The notes below the pieces were generated by a model. The model searched no databases, was not told the origin of the DNA, and saw only the letters and a program-made list of their open reading frames with translations. The position numbers were made by a program, and so were the translations under genes. A stretch of 64,000 bases of DNA from Ustulina deusta (lineage: Eukaryota; Ascomycota; Sordariomycetes; Xylariales; Xylariaceae): contig JAJNNX010000008.1 in the NCBI GenBank assembly GCA_023159155.1, positions 1,302,001 through 1,366,000 of the forward strand, written 5' to 3'. Position 1 is the first letter of the stretch; every line of letters begins with the position of its first letter. Positions 13,461-25,955 of this stretch are shown here, piece by piece.

Positions 13461-13688
13461 ATGCCAAACGCACACTACGTAAACATTACCCTAAAACCTA
13501 ATAATCTAGCAATAGCTGCAGAACAAGTAACTACTACGCACTATATAAAGATTTTTTATATACGCAGCAACAATAGTACTATACAACTAAATAAAAACTA
13601 TACAAAAATAACCCTTCTAGCAAAAAATAAATATAATCAAATATATAAAAAATATATTAATAAACACCCAGATTTATATATCAACTAA
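13461..13688 (+). other. Short open frame in the copia 3' region
   Basis: A 75-codon open frame starting MPNAHYVNITLKPNN lies between the RNase H remnant and the 3' LTR. The reversed copy carries the same stretch at about 40700-40930 with a similar reading, broken by one TAA. I do not recognise the product. It may be the relic of a further small frame in the element or chance openness in a patch less affected by RIP. It is unlikely to be expressed. Confidence 0.3.
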
Positions 13689-13925
13689 TAGTATAGCAGC
13701 AACTTAAACTTTATTAGTTTACGTACAAAAAGCAAAAATATTAGTAATATATCAAAACAAACATATATATAACAAAAAAACAAATATATATATTAATATA
13801 TAACACTATAATAAGCTAACAATTATTAAAATTGTTTATTAGTAGTAATACTATATAGTAGTTGCTATTCTAACTAATAATTCTTAACGCATAACTATTA
13901 TTGCTAAAAAGCTAGATAGTATTTA

Positions 13926-13952
13926 TTATATATATATATATATATATATATA
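13926..13952. repeat. (TA)n microsatellite
   Basis: Uninterrupted TA dinucleotide run inside the copia 3' region. The equivalent place in the reversed copy (about 40415-40460) has a mixed TA/CA run. Confidence 0.85.
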
Positions 13953-14505
13953 GTATATAAAAATAGGCAGACATATAAAACAAAAAATTTTAAGAAATAA
14001 TAAAAAAACAAAAAGCGATAAGAAACTTAAGCACTTTTTTATATACAAGTCTTTTTACGTACAAACTAACCTAACTTCTAATTAATTAACTTTTTTTTAT
14101 ATAAATAACCTGCCTAGTTAACTAAACACAAACAACTTTAAAAACTTTTAACTAGCAACTACCCGTACAAAGCCTACTAACCAAACAAGCTAGCTAATTA
14201 TAAACTTTACTATTATATAAAACAAAAGCAGATATTTAACTTTAACTCAAATAGTTACTAAATAATATTTAACTTATAGTTTTTAACTAACAATATAACT
14301 AAAATAGCAGCTTCGCAATATTATTATATAACTTTATTAAAAAAAAATAATCTATTAACCTAGCAGTTATATATATAGACTAGATTACCGATCTAGTTAT
14401 TTCTATAATAGTTAAACTTTTATATATATATTTAGGCAGTTATATAGTTACTTTTTTGTTCTTTTTATATAACAAGCAGTTATAACCAAAAAAAAAAATA
14501 GCTAG

Positions 14506-14811
14506 TATTAAAATAACTAGCATTAGTTATAACCTTATTGTATAATTTATATAGAATACGAATTTATGCTTAGCTTTTGTACGGATGTTAGCCGGACTTC
14601 GGCCGGATAAAAGGGACTTTACTTCCCTTTTGTTATATTAGCTCGTACGATAGCGTGAGTTTTTACATAAATATAAAAAACTTATGCTTTATATAAACAT
14701 TCTTTTTTTCTTTTTTTTTATAAATAATATAGTATATAATAGATTGTATTCTGTTTACGCGTGTTATTTGTTTGTTTAACGTACGATATATCGTATATAG
14801 CCCATTCAATA
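14506..14811 (+). repeat. 3' LTR of copia copy 1
   Basis: 306 bp, starting TATTAAAATAACTAGC and ending CCCATTCAATA, followed by the ATAAA duplication. It is preceded by an A-rich polypurine tract and TAGCTAG. It carries more RIP changes in its first half than the 5' LTR and fewer in the second half. Confidence 0.92.
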
Positions 14812-14816
14812 ATAAA

Positions 14817-15140
14817 AAATTATATATAAAATCTAAAACAAAAAAATAAATATTTTAATTATTTTGATATTTATTAATATAAAAATAAAGTTATTAGTCT
14901 AATTTTTAATTAATTAATTTTATTATTTTTTAGGTCTAAAAGTAATAAATATTACTAAAGTAATACTTAATACTTATAAAATTATTAATTATTACTATAA
15001 ACTTAAAAAAAAGAAATTTTTATATTATTTAATATTTATATGTTTAGTATACTAAAAAATTTATATAAACTTTTATAGTATTATATAGCTAGTAATTTTA
15101 TAATATTTATTTTTTATTAAATAAAGTTGCAATTAAATAA
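14817..15140. other. AT-rich spacer
   Basis: RIP-type sequence between the copia insertion and the second copy of the unclassified element. No reading frame or repeat boundary is recognised. It may be the true end of that element, which lies outside the window for copy 1. Confidence 0.45.
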
Positions 15141-18100
15141 CTAAACTTATTTATAAATATTTATATATAGTTATAATTTTATTAGTTAAATAAGATATTT
15201 TTATTATTTATTATTATATATTATTATATTATAGCTAATATAAATAATAAATAAAAAAAACTAAAAATTTTATTTTATAATATTTTGTTTTTTTTATAGT
15301 TATAATAATTATATATATATTATTTATAATTATATTTTAAATAAAACTAATAATATTTTTATTTTAATATTTTAATTGTTTTGTATTAATTTTAATATAT
15401 AGTAATTAGAAATATATAAACTTTTTAAATTGAAGTTATATAAAAAAAAATAGTCCTATTTAAAATAATTTTAAGTATATATAGCTTTTTGTTTTTATTT
15501 TTTAGATTTTATAGCTAGTTTTTTTATTTAATTAAGTTTATTAGGTTAGTTTTTTAAAAAATATTAAATAAAAAATTTATAATTAATATAAAATTTAGTA
15601 TTTTATTAAGTAGAACTAATATTATTATTATTTTTTTAGTTTTTTTAGTTTTAACTATAAAAAACTTAGCTATTTTTTTTTAATAAAGTATTAGCTATTA
15701 TATTTTTTTATTTTAATTAATATTAAAAAGTAATATTAAAATTTAATAAAAAGTTAGCTTAATATATTTATTATATTAATAAAATCTATTTATTTAAAAA
15801 ATATAATAAAATTTAATAATTAGTTATTATAAAAAACTTAGTTTTAAAAAGCTTTAAGTAGTAATATTTTAAAATTTATATTATTATTAAAAATTTATAG
15901 TTTTAAATTAAGTAAGCTTGCTTATTTAATATTATTATTTTAAAAAAATATTTTATAAGTTTTTAAGTTAAATTTTTTTATTACTACTAAATAACTTTTT
16001 TATTATATTATATAAAATATTTAATTTTATATATTTAAAAGTTTATTTTTATTTTAGTCCTATTATAAATAGTTTATTTTTTTTTAATAATTAATTTAAA
16101 AAAATAGTAATTTTATTAATATAATAAATAAATATATAAATATAATTATAAAGCTTAAAAAATAATTAGATTAATTTAATATTTTTAAAATTATTAAAAT
16201 TTTAATTTAAAATTGCTTAGATTTTTATAAAATTAATTTTTATTTTTATTTTAGTTTTTATAATTATTTCTAAATAATTAATAATAAATATAATAAAACA
16301 AAAATTTTTAATACTTTTTTAATATTTAGCTTAATATAAACAATAAATTATTTTTTTATAATAAGTTTAGTATTATTTTTAAGTTTTAAAATAAATTAAA
16401 ATATTATTTATATAAAGATTTATAAATTTATTTAAAAGTTTTTAAATTTATATATTAATAAAAACTTATTATTAAATAGGTTTTATTTTTAAACTAAATA
16501 ATAAAACTCTTTATTAAAATATTTTTTTATAAATTTAAAAAAAAAATAATAATATAATTTTATAATTAATAATAATTAATAAAAAGTTTTAATAATATTT
16601 AGTTTTATAAAATAAATAATATTATAATAATTAAATATAGTACTATTAATATTTAAAACTAGTATAATTTAGTTTTTTAAATATATATTTTTTTATTAAT
16701 AATTAATTATAAATTTATATTTAATTAACTTAAGTTTAAATATAAATAAAATAAAAATAATATTTAAGTTTATATTTTATTTAATAAAATTTATAACTAA
16801 TAGTTTATTTATGAATTTTTTTTAAAATAAAATAGACTATATAAATATTTAATATTAATAAAGCTTAAAAATATATTTTTTATTATTAAGTTCTAGTATT
16901 ATATTAAATTTTAGTTATAATAGTAATAAAGTTTTAGATTTTTTTTTTAAAAAAAGTTTTTTTAAATATTATAGCTAAAAAAATAAAAAGTTTTGTATTA
17001 ATTTTATATATTTAAGGTTTTTTTTTTTTTAAATAAAATTAGTTTATTATTAAAAATCTTTTATAATACTACTTAATTAATTTAAATTTATTTTTTTTAT
17101 AAAATATTAATTATTTTTAAGTTTTTTTTAAATAATTTAATATAATTATTTTTAGTTATTATAAACTTAATTATAATAAGTTTTTTTAAAGTTTTTTTAG
17201 CTAGTTATTTTTATTTATTTTAATAGAAGTAATTTTAAAAGTTTTATATAATTTTTTTAATAATAGCTTAGTTTTTTTTTTTTTAAATTATTATATAAAC
17301 TTTTTTTATTTTAAGTTTAAAAGTTTTATATTTTTTTTATATTTTTTTAGTTTTAGTTACTTTTAAAATAATTATTTTATTTTTAAAAAATTATTTTAAT
17401 ATTTAATTATATTAATTAGTATTTTTTTATATTTTTAGGTTTATATTTTATTATTTATAACTAAAAAGTTTAATTATAATTATTAGTAAAAATTAAGCTA
17501 ACTACTAAAAATAAATTATTTAGCTAAATTAATTATTATTTTTAAGCTTTTATTAAAATATTTTATTTTGCTAACTATTTAATATTAATAATAATATTAT
17601 AATTAAAATTAATTATTAATTTTTATAATATATATTAAATATTTATAAATTTTATTAATTATTTTGTTTTAATAGTTATAAAACTTTTAAAGTTTAATTG
17701 AATAAATTATTTTTATTTTTAATTATTATTTAATTTATTTTATAAATTTATAGCGAATTATTAAAAAAATATATGTTTTAATATTATATAAAACTAAAGT
17801 TTTTATTTTAATATTATTAATTTATAATTAAATAAATATTTTAAAAATAATTAATTTATTTTAATTATATATTTTAATTAAAATAAATAAAAAAACTAAT
17901 AAAAAAACTTTTATTAGTCCTATTTATTTTTTAAATTAAATAAACTATTAAAGTTATTTTTATTATAGCTTTTTTTTATTAATTAAATATTTAAAACTTT
18001 AAGCTATTAATTAAAATAATTAACTAATATATATATATATTTTTTTTATAAATAAAACAAGTTTTATTATTTTAATAAGCTTTTTTTTTTTTATAATTAG

Positions 18101-19454
18101 TGTTTATTTTAACTATTTTAAAATAAATATTTTAAAACTTTTAAAGTTAGCTAAAATTTAATAAATAAATTTAATTTATTAATAGTTTTTATAAATTTAT
18201 TTAATATTATATATTAATTTAATAATTCTATTAATAAATAATTTATAAAAAATATTTAAATTTATAAAAATTTTATATAAATTTTTTTTTAAATTTATAT
18301 AAAAATAATTTTCTAATTTATATTTTTATTATAACTTAGCAAATTAATATTTTTAAATTAAACTATTAAATATAAAAATAAATTTATTAATATTTTTATT
18401 AGTTTTATATATATAAACTTAAAATATTTTATAAATAATAATTATTTAATTAAAATTATAATAAATTATTAAATAATTTTTTAGTTAAATAAAAATATTT
18501 TTTTTTAATTAGTTTATAATATATTAAAATTAGCTATTTTTAGTTTAAAATATAATAATATTTTTGTTTAGTTTTTTTATTAATTTATAAACTTAATTAT
18601 TAAATAAAATTTTATTTTTTATAAACTTGCTAGAATTAATTTTTTATATTTTAGTTTTTTTAATATAAATAAAGTTTAAAACCTTAAAAAATAAACTAAT
18701 AAAATAAAAAATAAATAAAGCAATAAAACTAAAAAATTTAAAATTAATATTTTTAAATATATTTTTTACTATTAAATTATAGTTATTTTTTAAAAATATT
18801 AAAATAAATATATTAAAAAATTAATATTTTATTTTTTTTATTTATTAAAAAAGTTCTATTAGAACTAATTTAAAATTATAAATTTATATAGCTATAATAT
18901 TTATTAATATATTTTTAAATATATTATTTATTTTAAGTTATTTTAGTTTTAGTTTAAATTTTAATTTTTTAAGTTTTAATTTTTTGTTTTTTTTAGATTT
19001 TTTTTTAAATATTAGTTTGCTTAAAACATTTGTAAAAAAGTTTAATATTTAAATTTTTTTTTTTTTATAAAATTTTTTTTTTTAAAATTGTTTAATAATA
19101 AAAAGTTAGTTATATTTAAAAATTAAAATTATTTTAATTATTTAAAAACTAAAAATAAAATAAAAATATTTAAAATTAGGTTTTTTATAAATTATTAATT
19201 TTTAAATAATATAAAAATTAAAAGTTTTATTAAAATTATATTAAAATTAGGTTTATATTATAAAATATATAATTTTTTATATTAAATATATAATTAAAAA
19301 AAAAAGTTTATATATATTTTATTAATTATAATAAAATAAAAAATATATATTTATTAAATATTTATTAATAAATAATTAGTAAATTTATAGTAGTATTATA
19401 ATTAATTAAATAAAGTTTTTATAGCTAGTTTATTAATATTATAAATAAAAACTT

Positions 19455-19485
<31 letters not shown>

Positions 19486-19640
19486 GAAGTTAGAGTTTAT
19501 AAAGTAGGTAAATATAAACTCTATATATATAGCTATAGAGTTATAGGTTAGTCCATATATAGACTTTTTATTTTATTGCTATATAGGTCTAAAGTTTTTA
19601 TAAGTTTTGCTAAAATTATATTAATTATTATAATATTTAT
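15141..19640. mobile_element. RIP-destroyed repeat element, copy 2
   Basis: Second copy of the element at 1-4805, collinear throughout and more AT-rich. It lacks both solo LTR insertions and so records the empty sites near 17520 and 19130. Private differences include an extra stretch of about 375 bp near 16427-16805, a small tandem duplication near 15300, and only one of the two 55-bp units near the right end (19578-19632). The long poly-A run near 19460-19483 is shared. No protein could be read. Confidence 0.75.
16427..16805. mobile_element. Small insertion private to copy 2
   Basis: About 375 bp absent from the collinear position near 1290 in copy 1. The flanks read TTTATAAATTT and TTTATGAATTT, possibly a degraded target duplication. 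The content is extremely AT-rich and unclassified. A deletion from copy 1 is the alternative. Confidence 0.45.
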
Positions 19641-22622
19641 AAAAATATACTATATAAATTTAATATAAATTTAATTTTAATAAATAATTATAATATTAAT
19701 AATTAATAAAAGTTATTTATATAAGCTTGTTAAGCTATTTGTTTAAACTAAATTAAAAAAAAAAAATTTTAAAGTTTTTTATTTTATTATTTATTAATAT
19801 TTTAAATAAATTAAAACCAAATTTAATACTAATTTATATAGCTTTTTTTTTAAAAAGAATTAGTAATATTTAAAAATAAGTTTATTATATTACTAATAAA
19901 AAAAATACTAAAAAAATAAATAAAATATAAATAAAGCAAATATAATATAAATTTAAAATAAATAATATTTAAGTTTTAAGTTAAGTTATAATTTTTTAAA
20001 TAAACTTTTTTTAAATTATATTTAAGTTAAATTTAACTTTACCTTTTTTATAATTAGAATTTTTTATTAAATTATTATAAACTATTATATATTTTTATTA
20101 TATATATAGTATTATAATAATAACTAAAATATAGTATATTTATATTTAGTTTTTTTAGTATTAAAACGTTTTATAATTAATTCTAAAATAAAGCGTTTTA
20201 AAACTTAAAGCTTTTTATTTATTAATATTTTATAATATTGTTTTATTATATTGAAAAATTAATAATTTAATAGTTTTAAGTTTCTTTATTTATTTTTATA
20301 TTATAAATATATTAAATAGTACTATAGCAAGAGCTATAGCTTATATATATATTATAATTAATATTTAAATAAATTAACCTATTTTAAAGTATATTTTTTA
20401 TTTAAGTTTTTATAAAAATATTATATATAAATTAAAATAATAATAAATAATCTATAATATAAGTTAGTATATTTTTTTAGTTTAATAGTTTATTTATATA
20501 AATTATTAAGTAAGCTAGTCTTTTTATTATATCGAATATTATATAAACTCTAAAACAATTTTTGTTTATTTTTATATTAGTTATATTATTAATTTTAAAA
20601 GGCCTAATATATATTATTTTTAAAGGTTATTTAAGTTAAAATTATTATAAATAATTTCTTTTAAGCACAAAATGCTATACTATACTATAATAAATATTAT
20701 ATTAGCTATTAATATATTATATAAGTTTTTGTTAGTTATAGCTATTTTTAATATAAGTTTAGCTAATATTAATTTTATAACTAGGTTTTTTTTTAAAGTT
20801 CTTTATTTATTAAAAAAAAATTATATTATGCCTTAAATTAAGCAATAAATATAAAAGCTTTTAAATACTAATATATATAATATAAAATTAATATAAACTA
20901 AATATAATATAAATATATATAAGTTTATTAATAAGCTTTAAATTATTTTTAAAAAAAAATTATATATTTTATATATTTTTATTATTAATTTGTAGTTTTT
21001 TTATATTAATTCTATTAGGCCGGCATATATTAAACAAATATATAAATTTTTATAGTACTAGTTATATAAGTTTATTTTATTTTAGAAGTATAAAGTTAGG
21101 TAGTTTTTAATAAGTTCTACTAATTAAAACATAAATTAGTAATTATAATAAAATTAGCTTAAAAATATTTGCTAGTTTGTTGTTTAAAAATGTTATTTAG
21201 TAGACTTAAAAGCAAATATTTTAGCATATTGCAAATATAAAAAATTTTTTGAATAAATCTAAAAAAAACAAGTTTTTTATTAATATATTAATTAAATTAT
21301 AATAGTTTTAAATATATTAATATTTAAATTTATTTTAATATTAAAGCAAAAATAAGCAAAAGTTTATAACTCCGACATAAAGAAATTTTTGTATTAAAGT
21401 TTTATTATTAAGCTTATTTTTAATATATTTATAAATAAATCAAAATATTTATAGTTTATATTTATTAAAAAGTAAATTTTATTAAAATTATTTAATAAAT
21501 TATATTATTATTTAAATTTTTCTTTTATAAGTATAAAAAATATATGGAATATATATATTTAAAATATAAAAAATAAGCCTTATATATATAAAAAAATATA
21601 ATTTTTTAAATGCTTTAGATATAATTTTATTAATTTTAGCTAGCTTTATTTTTAATAGCTAAATTTATATTAAAATTATATTCATTTTGATTTTAAAAAT
21701 TTTAAAATATATATTTTTATTAATTTTTTTTGTTTAGTATAAAACTTAATATGTTTAAAAGCTGATTATATTTGTAATAAATTATTTATATATAGTTTTA
21801 TTAAACTAAAAAAACTATAAACATAAAATTGTTTAAATAGTATATAGTATATATATAAAAAAGTAATATTTTTAATAGTTAATAAAAGCTTTTTATAAAA
21901 AGGTTGAAAATAAAAAAAGCAGTTTTTTTACTTAAAACTAAAAGGCTAGCAATATAAATATATTACTAAAATTAAATAAAATATATTTTTTAAGTTTTTT
22001 TTATTTAAAGTTGTTTTTTTGTTTAATATTTAAATTATTTTAAATATTTATTAAATAGTTAAATATTTAAAAGTTATATATTTAAAGCATATTAAATTAT
22101 TTATTCATTTAATTTTAAAAAAAATAAGTAATAAATTTATTGCTAATTTTTATTTAATTTAAAGAGTAGGCCTAGTAGTAAATATAACAGGCCTAAAAAG
22201 TTAAATATTTTTAAAATCAAGTTTAAAGCTAAATCTAATATAATTTAAGTTTTAATTATAAAATAGTTTTTGTTTATAAAACAAAAATTATTAAATTAGC
22301 TTAGTTTTAAAAGTTTTAAATATTTAAAAAGCGTTTTATACTATAATCTTTTAAAAAAAATATTTTTTAGGTTATATAAATATTATTAAAAGGCTATTTA
22401 TTAATAATTAAAACAAAAAAAAAAAAAAAACTAGTTAAAACAAATCTATTTAAATTATATATATTAAAAGTTAGAATTAAATTTACTAATAGTTTTAGCA
22501 AAAAAAATAATATATTTTATATTATTTAAATAATTATTAAAATATTTACACTTATTACATTATTAAAATATATTTAATTTAAAACTAATAAAACTAGTTA
22601 GTTAGCTTATAACTAAAAAATA
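19641..22622. other. AT-rich RIP block, no recognisable gene
   Basis: About 3 kb of AT-rich sequence with stops in all frames. I see scattered short patches that keep some C and G but no terminal repeat, target duplication or readable protein motif. It is presumably one or more older decayed transposons. Confidence 0.5.
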
Positions 22623-22627
22623 GTTGC

Positions 22628-22932
22628 TGTTGGAACAATATTGCAAGGTCAATCGTACATAATATTCGGTACAGCCATCTTAGCCACCTTAGTAGCCAAG
22701 TTAGATGGTTGGGCCTGTATGGGCCCATATGGCCAGGGGCTAGGTAGACCCTCCGTACTTTGTACGAAAAGTATACCTAGCACTTCTTATACCTTCTAAA
22801 CCTTTTTTTTTCTTTTTTATATAAATAAAGCACTAAATATAATATAATATATTATATAATATTTATTTTTATAAATGTATTTTATATACGTTATATATAT
22901 ATATATACTATTTAAAATAAAACTTATTAATA
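22628..22932 (+). repeat. 5' LTR of the TRIM-like element
   Basis: 305 bp. It starts TGTTGGAACAATATTGC and is well preserved for about 180 bp, then heavily AT-biased to its end at TTATTAATA. It is homologous to the solo LTR at 1955-2262 (opposite orientation). Confidence 0.88.
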
Positions 22933-23024
22933 CTAATTAATAAATTAACTAGCAAACTTATAAATTAATAAAATAAAATAAAACAAAGCTATACTAGCTA
23001 TTATATAATAATTCTAAAACTTTT

Positions 23025-23405
23025 TGCTTAGCAAAAAAAATATAAGTAATATATTTTACTTAATAAAACATATTTTAATTAACCTTTTATATAAATTATT
23101 ATATTAAATTAATATTTAGTTTTAATTTTTAGACTTTTTACTTAGCAAAAAAAAACAAAACAAATTAAACTAATTATATTATTTTACTTAATAAAGCAAA
23201 AAATTAAAATGAATTATAAAACTATTTTTATACTTTTTTTTTTATATAACTTATATATAAAACTTTATATTTTTATTTTAAACTAGACTATTTATTTTTA
23301 ATTATGTTCTGCTTAATAAAACTAAAAAAAAAGTTTTAATTAGTTTTATATAACTTTTTTTTATATATAATATAATTATAACTATTATTCTGCTTAGCAA
23401 ACCGG
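23025..23405. repeat. Degenerate short repeat inside the TRIM-like element
   Basis: A motif close to TTGCTTAGCAAAA recurs about six times in 380 bp. It appears as GCTTAGCAAA near 23027 and 23388, and as CTTAGCAAAA, CTTAATAAA and GCTTAATAAA at intermediate positions. The variants differ by transitions, as expected of one ancestral unit after RIP. The core GCTTAGC is nearly palindromic. Function unknown. Confidence 0.5.
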
Positions 23406-23940
23406 ACTATAGAATTAATTATAAGCTTTTTTGTAATTTTTACTTTTTATATAACTAACTTATATATAAAAGACCTTTAAATACCTTTTTTCTATATAGC
23501 TACTTTTAACCCTATATAAAATAGACTAAAAACTTCCCTTTTTTTTGGCCTTTTATATAAACAATATATAAAAACTACTTAAATATCTTTATATAGCTAT
23601 TTTCTTTAACCCCGTATAAGCCGGATTAACCCTACTTTTCCTTTTTATTAACTTATTATATAAACAGCTAAACAACTTTTTTTTTCTATTTTTTAATTTT
23701 AGTTAAAAAATTGTTTTAGTTTATACAAAATATTTATTTTGGCCGAACAAAAAAGGCTAGCTATAAAATTAGCTATATAAAAAGTTTGTTATTTTAGTAT
23801 TAAATAGAATTAGGTTTCTACTAAACATAATCTTTTGTTTTTTGTTATATAGAATATTTGTTTTAATTATATAGATTTTTATACTTAGTTTTTTTTGTTT
23901 ATATAATTAACCTACTAATACAACAAAAAAAAATAGTTAG

Positions 23941-24244
23941 TATTAAAACAATATTACTAGGTTAATTATATATAATATTTAGTATAGCTATCTTAGCCAC
24001 TTTAATAACCAAGTTAAATAGTTAGGCCTATATAAGCCTATATAGCTAGAAACTAGGTAGACCCTCCATACTTTATATAAAAAATATACCTAGCACCTCT
24101 TATACTTTGTAAATCCTTTTTTTCTCTTTTATATAAACAAAGCACCGAACATAATACAATATATTATATAATGTTCGCTTTCATAGATCTGTCTTATATA
24201 TATTGCATGTACACGCATACTACCTAGGGTAGAGCCTACTAATA
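23941..24244 (+). repeat. 3' LTR of the TRIM-like element
   Basis: 304 bp. It starts TATTAAAACAATATTAC and ends GCCTACTAATA, a RIP-altered ..AACA. The outer half keeps many C and G bases, the mirror image of the 5' LTR. Confidence 0.88.
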
Positions 24245-24249
24245 GTTGC

Positions 24250-25320
24250 TTTATTTTATATTTTTTTATTAGTATAGGCTAGCTTTTTATATATTTTATT
24301 ATAATATTTATAAATATATTTTTAATAATATAAAAAAAAGCTTAAAATATAATTATAAATAAAGTTATTCTAATAGTTATATATTTTATTTTTAGTATAG
24401 CTTTTTAACAAATATAATTTAGTTTTTAATATTTTAGTAAAATATTTAGTATAATAAAATAGCTTTAATACTAAAACGTTCAAATAAATATTTTTTTAAT
24501 TATAGTTCTATTTTATTTATAAAATAGCTATATAAAAAATTAATAAATAATATTTTATTTGGGTTAATATAAACTTAATAACTTGTTTTAATTTATAAAT
24601 TGCTATTAATTTATATATAATATATATAAAATTGTTTATTACTAAAATAATATATTAATATAAATATTAAAAAATAATATGCTTATATTATAATAGTACT
24701 ACTTTAGCTAGCATAAAGTACTATTATTATATTTAATATATATTTGCTGCCTATTTATAGTTTAATTAAGTTTATTAGTTTAAAGTTGCTTTAATAAATT
24801 ATTACCATTTATTTTTAATTAATATTATAGAACTAATTTATTACTATTTAAACAAATAAAAATAATTTATATAATTTAAAACAATTATTATTATTATTTA
24901 TATTACTTATATAAAATATGTTTATTATTATTACTATTTTTATTAAAGCGTAGCGTTATATATATATATTTTTTATAATTAAAAAGTTTTAAAAGCATAT
25001 AGTACGTTTGTGTTTTTTTATTTTAGTATTTAATAGGGTTAAAGTTATTAAATTATTTGTTATATTTATATACTATTTTTTTTTTAAATTATAAAATTAA
25101 TTTGTTATAAATATAAACCAAAAATATATTTTAGGATAATAATAGTATTTATTAGTACTAAAAGGTCTAAGAATACTGTTTTTAACAGTCTATTTTTTTC
25201 TAGGTTAACTAGAAAGTTTTTTGGAACATTTTTATTATATATATAAAGCGCTAATTTTTTTATAACTTATTAATAAAATAATTAAATAACAAATCTTTAG
25301 TAAAGTGCTACAAGTTATAA
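24250..25320. other. AT-rich block up to the gene island
   Basis: RIP-type sequence with no recognisable element. Base composition returns to normal abruptly near 25,320-25,380, marking the left edge of the gene island. Confidence 0.5.
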
Positions 25321-25955
25321 TAATTTAGTACAAATTTGCTACATATGTATTATATGTGCGCTTATGATTATAATGTTGTAGAAGGGTAAGTTGTGCGGTG
25401 GGTCCCTAAACCCTGCAGAACCATTCATTATCCTGCCTCTAGAATCCTGTATCAAACTTTGTATTGGCCATTGACCTTCATGATGCTGCGTGTGTTGCAC
25501 AATTACTTGCATCGTCAACTTGGCCTCCCCTTCCATTGGGCTCGATGTCTTACGTGACGTTCACTCGGAAACTTGGTTAGATACAGCTTTTTCGGTGCCA
25601 GATCTGGAAGCTCGTTCCAGGTCAGATTATAACTTCTCACTGGTGGCGAACTGCAGGTTCTAGACTCCCTTCGAGTTTTCGCCCGTTTATCCGAGAGAGA
25701 GCCAACAAGTTTCACTGTACGATTGTCATTGAGGCGCTCAGCGCTCTCGGCGAAGTAGTGATTTTGGCTACTTTTTGTATCGTCCTTCAAACAAGCGTGT
25801 GAGCTGTAAGTAGGTTGGGAGAAGATTGGCAATTTGCGTCTTGATGGAGATTACAAAGTCACCAGACTTGGGACTTTGACCCCACTAAGGAACACAGAAC
25901 GACGCATCGAGTACTCAGAACAGCTCCCAAACCGAGCAGGTAACTTGCCTCGTTA
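25321..25955. other. Island edge, 3' flank of the first HET gene
   Basis: Normal-composition sequence downstream of the HET gene. Minus-strand open frames of 105 codons (25515-25832) and 65 codons (25339-25536) exist, but neither resembles a known protein or shows introns or a signal. I treat them as chance or relics. Confidence 0.4.

Larger units (their letters stand above)
5636..14811 (+). mobile_element. Full-length Ty1/copia-type retrotransposon, RIP-destroyed (copy 1)
   Basis: Two LTRs of about 305 bp (5636-5939 and 14506-14811) bound 8.6 kb of internal sequence, flanked by a 5-bp duplication ATAAA at 5631-5635 and 14812-14816. A Fot1-like transposon accounts for 9042-10891, leaving about 6.7 kb of true internal sequence, the same as the reversed copy at 39566-46892. 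Copia identity comes from C-terminal RNase H motifs at 12257-13262. A polypurine tract ending AAAAAATAGCTAG directly precedes the 3' LTR. The sequence just inside the 5' LTR (TTAATTAATAGTTAT) is the likely primer-binding site, with transitions. Stops occur throughout, so it cannot make protein. Confidence 0.9.
22628..24244 (+). mobile_element. Short non-autonomous LTR element (TRIM-like)
   Basis: Two LTRs of 305 and 304 bp enclose only about 1.0 kb, flanked by a perfect 5-bp duplication GTTGC at 22623-22627 and 24245-24249. The internal part has no coding potential. Sequence just inside the 5' LTR (CTAATTAATAA) matches the equivalent position of the copia copies allowing transitions. The polypurine tract before the 3' LTR (ACAAAAAAAAATAGTTAG) matches the copia one. 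The element was therefore probably moved by the copia machinery. RIP is heavy at the 3' side of LTR 1 and the 5' side of LTR 2. Confidence 0.85.
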
